A stretch of DNA of 64,000 nt from an uncultured Porphyromonadaceae bacterium (GCA_900540625.1 UQGP01000004.1:44520-108519), one strand, 5' to 3'. Numbered from the stretch's first letter, positions 15,838 to 25,105 are shown. The notes: generated by a model from the letters alone, not told the origin. A program made the numbers and translations.

Positions 15838-17964
15838 CTATGCGTATCCGTGTAGCCCGCCAAGTATGAAGTTGACACCGAAATACGTGATTATGACGCT
15901 GATAAAAGCGACGACCATGTATATATGGTAGGCACGCGGACGTGTCAGAGCCGGCAGTAGTGTCGGGTGTGCCGGCAGGGCATATACAATCATTGTAATC
16001 AACGCCCATACCTCCTTGGGATCCCATCCCCAATATCGTCCCCAAGAGACATTGGCCCAGACGGCTCCGATAAACATACCGATAGTCAATAATGTCAATG
16101 CCGGGTACAGCATCACGCGGCTGATGTCGGCAAGCCGTGTCGCATCATTGCTCCGTATCAGGGATGTCACGCCCGTCAGAGCCATAAGCATAAACAGCGC
16201 ATACGACAGCATCACCATTGCAACGTGCACTGACAGTAGCGGCGAATTGAGCACCGGCATCAATCCGGTGACTGATGCTCCGGCGCCGCTCATAGAGGCG
16301 ACACACATTGCCAATCCGGCGGCCAGTATACCCATAGGCAATAGTACCGAGGTGCGACTAAACACTATAGTGACTGTGGTCAGACACCAAGCCAGGAATT
16401 GCATCGTTTCGTAACCGTTTGACATTGGTATATGGTCGCAGATGACCCAGCGCAGTGCAATCATTATGGTCAACCAAAGCCACAGCAACGCCGCCGATGA
16501 AAAGCCTAATCGTTTCAGAAGATGTGGCTTTATACGGCCTGCCGCCATCATGATGTACAATAGTACGCCTATAATGACCGCCACAACGGCAGGAGTATGT
16601 CCGGCGGCCAATTTGGCGTAAGTCCGTTCCATCGATAGACGTTCCGGTGACGGAAGCATTCCGGCGGTTTCGTGACGTTGATAACGACCTATGGCCTCCA
16701 AGATTTGACATTGTGTAGCGCCGTCGTTGCATAGAATTTGTTCGTTGAGCAGGCCCAGCGCTTTGCGTACAAACATCCATTTGTCTCCGTCCATATCTGC
16801 CGGCAGACGGTCCGTGGGCGCGTACCACGTCACTATGCCGGAGCTGTCGCGCATGGGAAACACTTTCAATAATTCGCCGCTTACAGCCATATTGACTGCC
16901 TCAAAGCGGTCAATGTCGGCGCGTTTGCGGCTGTCGCTCGGATGCTCGGCGTCTATGCGCCCCGATGTCACTGCTTTGAAGAAATCATAATAAGACACAT
17001 GCTCATTGCAGTTGAGAATTCGACATAGTTCTTTGTCTTTGACCCGTATAATCGGCTGAGATTTCCAATGGCCGAAATCAAAAATGAAACCGGCGAAAAC
17101 TTCTTCGGCGGAGTATCCATCAAAAGACGAGGCTCCGCCTGTAATTGTTGCGGTGAAATCACGGGCCAATACAGATACCGGACAAATTCGGTCGTTGTGA
17201 TATACAGCGAGGGTGTTGAACGCTTCTGACGCTTTGGGCGATAGTTCGGCTTTAGCGCTGATGGAGAAAAACAGAATTATAGCCGCTGTAGCCGATAGTC
17301 GGCGTATGGCGGCACGCCACTGCGAATGGCGGCCGAAGAAGTAGACGATGAGCGCTACGGCCAGTAGGATGTATCCGGCAAACGTCAACGACAATCCTGC
17401 CGGGTCGTGGTTGACGCTTAGTGTCACGCCGCCACCATCAGCATCGTAACTTGCCGGAAGTATTGCGCAGCCATCGATGTGCCCCGGGCTGTTAAGCGAG
17501 GCTGTGACGACTGAGCCGGTATTGTCCGTCAGGGCGCATACAAAGTCTTTGGGAGTACTTGTCCCAGGATATGTCTCGATGTCAAAGTCGTTTAGTGCGA
17601 TATAAGAGGGCAATGGTATGGCATCGCCTTGTGCCGTTATGATGCTGTTGGTGTGTTCGCCTATGCGAAGGTGCACCGTACCTTCCTTGCCGGTGAAATG
17701 TGTCACCAGGGCGCCGGCCAGTATGAGTATGAAGGCCAAATGTATTGTCAGTACGAACGGACGGCGCCAAAGTCGTGTGGCATAGATGACGGTGATTGCA
17801 GCGGCGACAAGAAGGCCCCACAGCGTCATCATCGGCCAAGACGAATATAGGGTCGCGGACCATCCGCAGGCCACGCCCGCCGACAGCGCTGCCATCGTGG
17901 CGGCGAGTACGGCGAGCGTGCCGATGGATAGTGTTCGCGCAATACGGAAACTTTTGGATGTCAT
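15838..17964 (-). CDS. Cytochrome c biogenesis protein, ResB-like/CcsA fusion
   Basis: 708 residues. The N-terminal half has several membrane helices around a periplasmic region, as in ResB/Ccs1. The C-terminal half is CcsA-like with about eight helices and the tryptophan-rich heme-handling motif WGRYWGWDPKEVWALI near the C-terminus. Such System II proteins move heme to the periplasm and attach it to CxxCH apocytochromes. It starts 9 bp after the stop of the di-heme cytochrome gene, whose two CxxCH motifs would be its client. Last gene of the minus-strand operon from 22.07 kb. Confidence 0.88.
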   Translation of the reverse strand: MTSKSFRIARTLSIGTLAVLAATMAALSAGVACGWSATLYSSWPMMTLWGLLVAAAITVIYATRLWRRPFVLTIHLAFILILAGALVTHFTGKEGTVHLRIGEHTNSIITAQGDAIPLPSYIALNDFDIETYPGTSTPKDFVCALTDNTGSVVTASLNSPGHIDGCAILPASYDADGGGVTLSVNHDPAGLSLTFAGYILLAVALIVYFFGRHSQWRAAIRRLSATAAIILFFSISAKAELSPKASEAFNTLAVYHNDRICPVSVLARDFTATITGGASSFDGYSAEEVFAGFIFDFGHWKSQPIIRVKDKELCRILNCNEHVSYYDFFKAVTSGRIDAEHPSDSRKRADIDRFEAVNMAVSGELLKVFPMRDSSGIVTWYAPTDRLPADMDGDKWMFVRKALGLLNEQILCNDGATQCQILEAIGRYQRHETAGMLPSPERLSMERTYAKLAAGHTPAVVAVIIGVLLYIMMAAGRIKPHLLKRLGFSSAALLWLWLTIMIALRWVICDHIPMSNGYETMQFLAWCLTTVTIVFSRTSVLLPMGILAAGLAMCVASMSGAGASVTGLMPVLNSPLLSVHVAMVMLSYALFMLMALTGVTSLIRSNDATRLADISRVMLYPALTLLTIGMFIGAVWANVSWGRYWGWDPKEVWALITMIVYALPAHPTLLPALTRPRAYHIYMVVAFISVIITYFGVNFILGGLHGYA

Positions 17965-17973
17965 TGCATTGCG

Positions 17974-19545
17974 TTAGATTGAGTCTATGAAGCGGACTAC
18001 GGCATCGCGTTCCGATTTGGACAGCTTTCGGAAGTTTTCGACCGAGGTACGTGCATCCGAATTGGCGGCGCCGTGCCACATGATGGCTTCGAGGGTATTG
18101 CGAGCGCGGCAGTCGTGCAGGCGGTCACTGTGACCCGAGCATATAGCTGAGAGACCGCGGCCCCACAGCGGGGTGGTGCGGCACCAGCCGGTGCGGATAT
18201 TATTAACCATTTCGAGGCGGTGTTGTACCATATCAGTGTACGGCCAAATCTTTTGCTTGGGATAGCGCGGCAGACGTGCATCCGCATCTTTGAAGAAGCC
18301 GTTGGGGTCGGTGAACTTGTCTTCGCCTGTGGTCCAGGTAGGACGGTGGCAGGTGGCACAACCTATCTGTGTGAACAGTTCGCGTCCTTTCTTGACTTGC
18401 GGATCATCGAGGTCGCGCGCAGCCGGGACGGCCAAGCCGCGATGCCATATCATAAAATCCACATAATCGTCATCGGTCATCTCTGCCGGCAGTTCCTTGT
18501 TCATCAGATAATTGTAGATGTCATCGGAGACATTGCCCGTCTTGTTCCATTCGGGGAAGAAGGCGTAGAACTTGGATTGGACATCTGGGTCGGCTGCAGC
18601 TTTGCGCGCGTAAGCTGCCGTCATATAGTGGTATCGGCGGTCGTTGCGTGTGACGTTGGTAATGTTCCAAATAGCGTTGGCACCGGCGGCGTCTTGCAGC
18701 GGACCGCGGGATAGGGCGTAGGTGAAGCGCTTGGGGTGGGTTGTCTTGCCGTAAAGCGAGGTCCATTCGCCGTTCTTGAAGATGGCGGGGTTGATGCGTG
18801 CCCCGTATTTCTCTTCGAGGGCGTACTGGGCTTTTAGATCGTCGTCATCGATGGCGTCTAACAGCCCGGTGCCGTAGATGCCGATGGTGGACTCGAGGCG
18901 TACCACGAGGTCGGAGTAGGAGATAGGCTGATTGTTGACTTCCAGCGGCACGTAGAACGCGTCTTCGGGGATGGTAACTTCCGGGTATATCAGCGAGTAG
19001 GTCTCGCCGTCGGGGAAGGTATTGTTCCATTCGTCGGTGTAGGGCAACCATTTGATTACGATTTTTTCTTCGTCCAATGGTGCTTTGAACGGTTCGACGG
19101 CTTTGGTCTGCGGCATACCGGTCAGTGATGACAGGTAATTGTCGTTGCGGTCGGTGAGTACAAGCAGGTATCCGTTGCCCCAGTCGTTGGCGCGGTAGCG
19201 CTCCATGCGTTTGCCGTGGCCGTATCCGGGGTGGCAGGACATACAGGACGAACGTACGTACAGCGGGCCGAGACCGTTGAAGGGCTTGGTGCTTTGGTTG
19301 TAGGTGCGTTCAAAGAACAATTCGCCGTATTTGAAGCGGTCGGCCATGCCGGCTTCTTCGACAGCCGGGGTGGGGTCGGAGAATGCTGTGGCCGAGGTGT
19401 TGAATGTTGTACCAAGACGCCCGCCGGCGTAGTATTCGTCGGCGAGGTCGTCTTTGGTATCGGGCTTTGGCGTGGGCTTGTCGTCGCTGCACGAGGCGGT
19501 GGCGAAGGCCATCAACGCTATCAATGCCGGATATACGTAGTTCAT
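17974..19545 (-). CDS. Di-heme oxidoreductase-like lipoprotein (DUF1111 family)
   Basis: 523 residues. A lipoprotein signal ends at Cys19 (FATASC), followed by a charged linker. Two c-type heme sites are visible: CMSCH near residue 101 and CATCH about two thirds along. The C-terminus (IMWHGAANSDARTSVENF...) is typical of DUF1111 'di-heme oxidoreductase/thiol oxidoreductase' proteins, which resemble bacterial cytochrome c peroxidases. Members are often encoded beside imelysins and linked to iron acquisition; the electron donor and substrate are not known. It lies 15 bp after the imelysin gene and 9 bp before the cytochrome c assembly gene. Confidence 0.85.
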   Translation of the reverse strand: MNYVYPALIALMAFATASCSDDKPTPKPDTKDDLADEYYAGGRLGTTFNTSATAFSDPTPAVEEAGMADRFKYGELFFERTYNQSTKPFNGLGPLYVRSSCMSCHPGYGHGKRMERYRANDWGNGYLLVLTDRNDNYLSSLTGMPQTKAVEPFKAPLDEEKIVIKWLPYTDEWNNTFPDGETYSLIYPEVTIPEDAFYVPLEVNNQPISYSDLVVRLESTIGIYGTGLLDAIDDDDLKAQYALEEKYGARINPAIFKNGEWTSLYGKTTHPKRFTYALSRGPLQDAAGANAIWNITNVTRNDRRYHYMTAAYARKAAADPDVQSKFYAFFPEWNKTGNVSDDIYNYLMNKELPAEMTDDDYVDFMIWHRGLAVPAARDLDDPQVKKGRELFTQIGCATCHRPTWTTGEDKFTDPNGFFKDADARLPRYPKQKIWPYTDMVQHRLEMVNNIRTGWCRTTPLWGRGLSAICSGHSDRLHDCRARNTLEAIMWHGAANSDARTSVENFRKLSKSERDAVVRFIDSI

Positions 19546-19560
19546 ATCTCAGTGGTTAGG

Positions 19561-20712
19561 TTATTTGGCAAGTTGGGCTTTGACTTCGGTAAGTACATCT
19601 ACAAGGTCGCTGCAAGCAGCCATGGCAGTTGCGGCGGAGGCATCGGTGTAGTTGCTTACGAAGGGTGCCTTCATCGCGGCAATCTTTTCTTCGGCATTGG
19701 CGATGGCGGCGACTACGCGTGCATCGAGTTCGGCGTTGACGCTCTTGATGTAGCTGTGCAGCGACTTGCTCGGGTCGCGGCGTCCTTCGATGCCGCCCAT
19801 ATAGGCGTTTTCGACACTAATCATATTGTCGTGGAAGTCGGTGATGGACTTGTGGCTGTAGGGCGACTCGATGTAGTTGACGTCCTCGCCGGTGTGGGGC
19901 TTGCCGATTTTCTGTGTGCCTACTTCATCTACGATGTCGATGGCGCCGTCTACGATGGCCTGCATGGCGTTGGTCCAGGAGCGGTAGGTGCTGCCGGCAT
20001 TGCCTGAGTTGAGCATATTCTCGCCATAGGAGTACTCGCCGTTGGCCACGGTGTAGGCCCATTCGAGGTCGTCAAGTTTCTGGACACGGTCGGCGGGCGC
20101 GTTGTCAGCCCCGGCCCAGGATACTTGCAGCTGGAAGGTCTTGTTGCGCAGATCCCCGGCTACGGCGATGGCATAGGTGAGTTCATTGTCGGGGATGGCG
20201 CTTGCGGCTTTGGGCTGGCCGTCGGCGAAGATGATGTACTCTATGCCGTGGAAGCCAAGGAGTTCCGGACCGAGGTGTGCACCGGCCCATTCGTCGCCGT
20301 CTTCGGCAGCCATAGATGCAATGTGGTCGGTGTTAGACATTTCGGCTACGAGCCCGGCGCGGTCCAGCGGCCACGAATCGATGTGCGGGTCGATGCCGAA
20401 GTCGGCGGCGGCGCCGAAGAGGAAGGCTTCGCTGCGTTCCCACCACTGACGAGCGGCCAGGAAGGTCTTGCAGGCTTTTTCGACATTGGCGTCGGTCTTG
20501 GCGGCTTGCAAGGCTGCGAGGTCGTTGACAAGTTGCTCGGCGTTGTCGGCCAGGTTCTTATACGTGATATTGACGGTGTTGTCGAGGTACTGCTGTGCGA
20601 TGGCCTCGTATTTGGCGTCTTTGTCGTTTGTCGGATCGTTGGGCTCGTTGTTGTCGCTGCAAGAGCCGAAAAGCAGCGCGGTAGCAAGTACCGGGAGAAT
20701 TTTTTTGTACAT
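19561..20712 (-). CDS. Imelysin family lipoprotein (M75-like)
   Basis: 383 residues. The signal peptide ends in a lipobox (LLFGSC, Cys18), so the protein is probably anchored to a membrane on the periplasmic or cell-surface side. The mature part is helical and carries the imelysin GxHxxE signature in LLGFHGIEYIIF (near residue 155). Imelysins, including cyanobacterial IrpA and the EfeO domain, are iron-regulated and thought to take part in iron uptake; peptidase activity has been proposed but is disputed. It lies second in the operon, 50 bp after the porin gene. Confidence 0.88.
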   Translation of the reverse strand: MYKKILPVLATALLFGSCSDNNEPNDPTNDKDAKYEAIAQQYLDNTVNITYKNLADNAEQLVNDLAALQAAKTDANVEKACKTFLAARQWWERSEAFLFGAAADFGIDPHIDSWPLDRAGLVAEMSNTDHIASMAAEDGDEWAGAHLGPELLGFHGIEYIIFADGQPKAASAIPDNELTYAIAVAGDLRNKTFQLQVSWAGADNAPADRVQKLDDLEWAYTVANGEYSYGENMLNSGNAGSTYRSWTNAMQAIVDGAIDIVDEVGTQKIGKPHTGEDVNYIESPYSHKSITDFHDNMISVENAYMGGIEGRRDPSKSLHSYIKSVNAELDARVVAAIANAEEKIAAMKAPFVSNYTDASAATAMAACSDLVDVLTEVKAQLAK

Positions 20713-20762
20713 GAGTGTATAGTATTATATGTGTTTCGATGAATTTGTGTCTTGGTGAGGGT

Positions 20763-22073
20763 TTAGAGGAAGAAGCCGGAGTAGGCGATGCCGATATTGA
20801 CAGACGGCTCGTTGTTGTATCGGCTGTGCAGGAAGCGCTCGGAGAACTCGGCCTTGATGACTATCTGTTTCAGAGGGTAGTAGTTGACGCCCAGGGCGAT
20901 GCGATGGCGCTCGGTCCAGGTGTATGAAGGCAGGTTGGCTGTCGGGACGAATGCATCATAGTATTCGTAACGTCCGAACAGGTACAGGCGGCTGTCATTG
21001 GGGTGCTTGCCGGGGAATAGGCGCAGCAGGTCGTAGCCGAACTCTGTTCCGGCGGTCCAGGCGCCTTTGCCGACGTTGGTGCGCTTGTAGGGAGAGGTCT
21101 TGGATTGCTGACGGTTGTAGTCGCTGATGATTTCGGCATCGCCGAGGTATCCGTAGTCGGCATTGGCGCGCACAATCCATCCGCCGCCGGCGTAGTGTAG
21201 GCCGAAGGTGCCGATGGCCACTTCGCCTTTGACGTTCTTGTACTTGCCGTTGTCGGCCATCTGGGTGTTGTTGAAGCTGTGGCCGTAGTATCCGCTGAGG
21301 CTCAGACGCAGTCCGGGGATGCTGAAATTGTCGATACGGGCGGCTACGGCGTATTTATTGGCCGGGGAGAACTCGAAGGCGCTGGCGGCACCGCCGTTGA
21401 TCCATCGGTCTTTGGAGAAATGCAGCGAGTTGAGCCCGGCCAGTCCCATAAGCTCGTAGCGCCATGCCCCGGCGCGGCCCCAGACCTCGATGCCGGTCTG
21501 GTGCCAAGTGCAGGGCAGGATCTCGTTCTCGCCCTCGGGGCGGTAGACGGTGAAGAACTCGGTGGGCAGGTGGTGGGCGTTGGTCTCGCCTACGGGGACC
21601 ACCTGGTGGCCGGCGCGGATGTTGAACTGCGGACGGAAGGACTTCTGAATCCAGAATTGTTCGAGGGCGACCTCGCCGCCGCGTTCGATTTCCTTTTCGT
21701 ATTCGCCGACTTCCTCGTTTTCGATTTCGACGGCGCTCTCGGTGCCGCCGTGCTCAAATTCGATTTCGCTGCCCAGTGTCCATCCTCGTCCGAAGTCATA
21801 GCCGAGCATAACCACGACGTGCGGGATGTCGAAACGTCCGTGCGAGGGCGCGTTGCGGTAGTCGGCGGCGTGGCTGTAGCGGTTGACATTGTCGCTGTAG
21901 AAATTGCGGCTGTAGGCCACTTCGCCATATCCGCCGACGCTCAGTCGCGACAGGAAGGGGCGCTTGGCTGTCTTGACGCTGTCCGTAGCGTTGTCTGCTG
22001 CCGCGCAGGCGCAGCTCGTACCTATGGCCAGGCAGACAGCAACGGCGGACAGCCGTGTGATGAGTTTTTCCAT
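20763..22073 (-). CDS. Outer membrane porin (first gene of imelysin/cytochrome operon)
   Basis: 436 residues with a signal peptide (cleavage near CACAAA), then a beta-barrel pattern: VGGYGEVAYSRN at the start, alternating amphipathic strands, and a terminal aromatic strand ending GIAYSGFFL. It resembles the phosphate-selective porin O/P group, but the substrate cannot be told from sequence. A long acidic loop (near EIENEEVGEYEKEIERGGE) could attract cations. Its position at the head of an imelysin/di-heme operon suggests it passes iron or a related solute (inference). Confidence 0.8.
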   Translation of the reverse strand: MEKLITRLSAVAVCLAIGTSCACAAADNATDSVKTAKRPFLSRLSVGGYGEVAYSRNFYSDNVNRYSHAADYRNAPSHGRFDIPHVVVMLGYDFGRGWTLGSEIEFEHGGTESAVEIENEEVGEYEKEIERGGEVALEQFWIQKSFRPQFNIRAGHQVVPVGETNAHHLPTEFFTVYRPEGENEILPCTWHQTGIEVWGRAGAWRYELMGLAGLNSLHFSKDRWINGGAASAFEFSPANKYAVAARIDNFSIPGLRLSLSGYYGHSFNNTQMADNGKYKNVKGEVAIGTFGLHYAGGGWIVRANADYGYLGDAEIISDYNRQQSKTSPYKRTNVGKGAWTAGTEFGYDLLRLFPGKHPNDSRLYLFGRYEYYDAFVPTANLPSYTWTERHRIALGVNYYPLKQIVIKAEFSERFLHSRYNNEPSVNIGIAYSGFFL

Positions 22074-22161
22074 TGAATTGTCCTATTGTGTGTTAGTATA
22101 GTATCTCCGCGCTATTATCCCCTCATCGGGCGCGTCGGATTTCGTCTTTATTTTTCGTATG

Positions 22162-22192
22162 CAAAATTAGTCCTACGCCACCTGCACGGCAA
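22162..22192 (-). promoter_or_regulatory. Promoter of the porin-imelysin-cytochrome operon
   Basis: The minus strand has TTG (22190-22192), exactly 20 nt, then TAATTTTG (22162-22169). This is one of the best matches in the window to TTG-N20-TAnnTTTG. The predicted leader is about 80 nt. Confidence 0.7.
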
Positions 22193-22356
22193 TACCCAAA
22201 AATTGGACAAATGTTAGTCGAGTTACTCGCCGGCATATCCTAAAAGTAGGGGGGGGCGCCGAGGCATCATAGACAGCAAAAATATTGTTCTATTAGGTAT
22301 ATGAACTTTTTTTTAAGATATGCTGGGCTGGCGGTGGCTAATCCGATAGAAATTCG

Positions 22357-22364
22357 TAAATTTG
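22357..22364 (+). promoter_or_regulatory. Promoter -7 element ahead of the structured RNA region
   Basis: TAAATTTG matches TAnnTTTG exactly; a transcript would start near 22371. There is no clear TTG at -33. No comparable element lies between here and the methyltransferase start at 22724, so this promoter may serve both. Confidence 0.55.
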
Positions 22365-22370
22365 CAATCG

Positions 22371-22676
22371 AACCTCTAAGCATATAGCCGTTAAGAGTAA
22401 CGGTGCCGCTGAGGACTTAAATATGAAAGCGTTTATTGGCGCTTGTTCTTTGCTGTTAGGAATCTCGCAAATTCGAACACAGTAGTCGAAGAACCTGCAA
22501 CGATAGACGCCACGGGTATGTATATACCTAATCAATCCATTTTGAGCAAACGCTTGAGATGAGTTTGGGTATTTGCATAATAAGCGTGGAGTCTTCGTTG
22601 CCTATTCTGACTACTTGGCAATGCGAGAGCCACTAACAGCGGAATGGGCAACAATATAGGCTCCCGCTTTTCTTGT
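22371..22676 (+). ncRNA. Candidate structured RNA of about 300 nt, family unassigned
   Basis: This non-coding stretch upstream of the methyltransferase contains a run of good stems: cctc/gagg (22373/22411) enclosing ccgtta-agag-taacgg (22388-22403); aagcg/cgctt (22427/22440); gttc-tttgc/gcaaa-ttc-gaac (22445-22478); ggtat/atacc (22515/22524); acgctt/aagcgt (22550/22582); ttgcc/ggcaa (22598/22617). It ends in agcgg/ccgct (22638/22664) followed by ttttcttgtt, a plausible terminator. It is preceded by TAAATTTG. I do not see tmRNA, RNase P or SRP signatures. It could be a free small RNA, a long leader controlling the methyltransferase, or an older conserved RNA beside which the gene pair inserted. 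Confidence 0.6.
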
Positions 22677-22723
22677 TATACATCATTGTCATTTGGAGCT
22701 TGTGGCATGAAAAATGAAGTCCT

Positions 22724-23869
22724 ATGGCAAACGAAGACCTTCGAACAGCACAAGCCGGGAAGAATGATGAGTTTTACACTCAGTATCATGATATTGAGGT
22801 GGAGATGAACGCGTATCTCGAGTATAATCCTGATGTGTTCAGGAATAAAACGGTGCTATTGCCTTGCGATGACCCCGAATGGAGCAATTTTACAAAATAC
22901 TTTGCGGCCAAATTTGATGCTCTCGGCTTAAAGAAACTGATTTCGACGAGCTATGCCCCCGAAAGTAAGAAAATGATTTTGGGCGGCTTGTTCTCTGATT
23001 ACGAACAATCATCGCCGCAGTTCAACGCCGACAAATCCAAGACACACGGCAAGATTTTCATTCTTGACAGTGATATTACAGGCGACGGCCATATAAACAT
23101 CGAAGACCTGCATTGGAATTATCTCGATGGCGATGGTGATTTCAAAAGCCCCGAGGTTACTGCTCTGCGTGATCAAGCCGATATAATAATTACCAATCCG
23201 CCTTTCTCGCTTTTCCGCGATTTCCTTGCATGGATAACCGAGGCAAACAAGCAGTTTATCATTATAGGAAATGTAAACGCCATTACCTACCCACAAGCAT
23301 TTCCTTTGATAATGGCTGATAAAATGTGGCTTGGTGTTACAATCCACAGCGGCGACCGTGAGTTTGAAGTACCGCAAGAGTACCCTTTGAATGCTGCCGG
23401 GTGGCGTATAGACGAATCGGGCCGCAAATTTATCCGTGTCAAAGGTGTGCGTTGGTTTACAAATATCGACCACGGAGAACGTCACGAGCCGCTTGCGCTT
23501 ATGTCGATGGCCGACAATATACGATTTTCAAAGCATAAGGAGCTGGTTGGGAAAAAGTATTTTCATTACATCAATTACGATGCAATCGAAATCCCATATG
23601 GCGACGCCATCCCTGCTGATTATGATGGAGCAATGGGGGTGCCTATAACATTTCTTGATAAATACTGCCCTGACCAATTTGAGATACTTGGCATTGATGG
23701 TGGAGATATGGGTTATTCGTATGGAATAAGTGCCAATTTGTCGCAAGAGGAATGTAATGCACTTTTTAAGGAACATAAAGGTTTTAGACGTGGCAAATTG
23801 TGTTACCGAAATGAAGATGGCAAATTAGAAGTATGTTATCGTAGAATCCTAATACGCAGAAGAAAATGA
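22724..23869 (+). CDS. EcoRI-family adenine-specific DNA methyltransferase
   Basis: 381 residues. The catalytic motif of N6-adenine methyltransferases, NPPF, is at residues 158-161 (DIIITNPPFSLFRDF). An upstream VLLPCDDPEWSNF (near 45-57) fits the EcoRI-methylase type of SAM-binding region, and N-terminal DEFYTQYHDIEVEM is also family-typical. The protein should methylate adenine in a short site, but the site cannot be predicted. Its TGA overlaps the ATG of the DUF262-HNH gene (ATGA at 23866-23869), so translation is coupled. The DNA is more AT-rich than the flanking housekeeping genes, above all in the last 350 bp, suggesting acquisition by transfer. Confidence 0.88.
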   Translation: MANEDLRTAQAGKNDEFYTQYHDIEVEMNAYLEYNPDVFRNKTVLLPCDDPEWSNFTKYFAAKFDALGLKKLISTSYAPESKKMILGGLFSDYEQSSPQFNADKSKTHGKIFILDSDITGDGHINIEDLHWNYLDGDGDFKSPEVTALRDQADIIITNPPFSLFRDFLAWITEANKQFIIIGNVNAITYPQAFPLIMADKMWLGVTIHSGDREFEVPQEYPLNAAGWRIDESGRKFIRVKGVRWFTNIDHGERHEPLALMSMADNIRFSKHKELVGKKYFHYINYDAIEIPYGDAIPADYDGAMGVPITFLDKYCPDQFEILGIDGGDMGYSYGISANLSQEECNALFKEHKGFRRGKLCYRNEDGKLEVCYRRILIRRRK

Positions 23870-25032
23870 AGACTACACTTCGCATAGACCTTACAGTAGG
23901 CGATGTCTGTAAAGGCTTTGTCTATAATAAATCCGAGGGTAGAGGTCTTTTCGGCCTCGATGGGAAACTCACCATCCAGCCCGAATACCAACGTCATTAT
24001 ATTTACAACGATGGCAAGAAAGACGTTGCAGTTATCAACTCCCTGCTTAAAGGCTATCCCCTCGGACTTATCTACTTCAACCTGACACCTTCCGGGCAGC
24101 TTGAAGTGTTGGACGGTCAACAGCGCATTACCTCCTTCGGACGCTTCGTAACCGACAAATTTGCTATACTGCATAACGGCCGCGAAACATACTTTACCGG
24201 CCTCGACGATGTGTTAAAAAAGAAAATACTCAAATCGCGCCTTGTGATATTCGTGTGTGAGGGCACAGAGCCGGAGATTAAAGAGTGGTTTGAAACCATC
24301 AATATTGTAGGTGTGCCGCTCAATCCCCAGGAACGGCGCAACGCCGTGCATAGCGGCCCATTCGTTACGGCAGCCAAAGCCGTATTCAGCAACTCGCAAA
24401 ATGCCGCCATACAGAAATGGAGCCACTACATAAAGGGCGACGTGAAACGTCAGCAATACCTTGAATGTGCTCTTGACTGGATAAGTCGCGCAAAAGGAAT
24501 GTCTATCGACGCGTATATGAGCGGCCATCGCTCCGACACCACCATATCGGAACTTGAAAACTACTTTAACTCTGTCATCGACTGGGTTTCAGGATTGTTC
24601 GACACCACCGAAAGCATGGCCGGCCTTGAATGGGGGCGACTATATGAGCTTTACCACACAACGCCCTACGACCGCGTCGCGCTAAATGCTCGTGTTGATG
24701 TGTTGCTGCAAGATGACTCCATAGGCAAACGCGCTAATATCTACGAATATCTGCTTGGCGGCGAACAGCATCCCGAACTTCTCGAAGTACGAATCTTCGA
24801 GGAATCAACAAAAAAGGCAGTATATAACCGTCAAACCCAACAGGCGCGAGCCAACGGAGTGTCTAACTGCCCATTGTGCGCTATCGGCACCGGCAACAAT
24901 CGTACACGGATTTACAAACTCTCTGAGATGGATGCGGACCACGTTACGGCATGGAGTAGGGGAGGGGCTACCTCGATTGATAATTGTCAAATGCTGTGTA
25001 AGACCCACAACCGCGCCAAGGGCAACCGATAA
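23866..25032 (+). CDS. DUF262-HNH nuclease, partner of the methyltransferase
   Basis: 388 residues. The N-terminal DUF262 (ParB/sulfiredoxin-like) domain shows QPEYQRHYIY and the nucleotide-site motif LEVLDGQQR (80-87). The C-terminus (334-388) is an HNH nuclease: CPLC (335-338), DADHVTAWSRGG with H359, and NCQMLCKTHNRAKGN with N373 and H381. GmrS and SspE show that DUF262 proteins can couple nucleotide hydrolysis to DNA cleavage in anti-phage restriction. No other nuclease is nearby, so this is the likely restriction subunit for the adjoining methylase. Whether it cuts unmethylated DNA (type II-like) or modified DNA (type IV-like) is unknown. All expected catalytic residues are present and the gene is intact. 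Confidence 0.88.
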   Translation: MKTTLRIDLTVGDVCKGFVYNKSEGRGLFGLDGKLTIQPEYQRHYIYNDGKKDVAVINSLLKGYPLGLIYFNLTPSGQLEVLDGQQRITSFGRFVTDKFAILHNGRETYFTGLDDVLKKKILKSRLVIFVCEGTEPEIKEWFETINIVGVPLNPQERRNAVHSGPFVTAAKAVFSNSQNAAIQKWSHYIKGDVKRQQYLECALDWISRAKGMSIDAYMSGHRSDTTISELENYFNSVIDWVSGLFDTTESMAGLEWGRLYELYHTTPYDRVALNARVDVLLQDDSIGKRANIYEYLLGGEQHPELLEVRIFEESTKKAVYNRQTQQARANGVSNCPLCAIGTGNNRTRIYKLSEMDADHVTAWSRGGATSIDNCQMLCKTHNRAKGNR

Positions 25033-25105
25033 TGATGGTCGGCTGCCTTTGGCGGAAACGAAAGAGGAGTCATTGCCGAAATCGGGGTTTTGCTGCACAC
25101 GCAAG

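Noticed and set aside
22338..22535. Minus-strand ORF of 65 codons in the structured RNA region
   Set aside because: It has no start context or homology and lies across the predicted RNA stems; RNA is the better reading.
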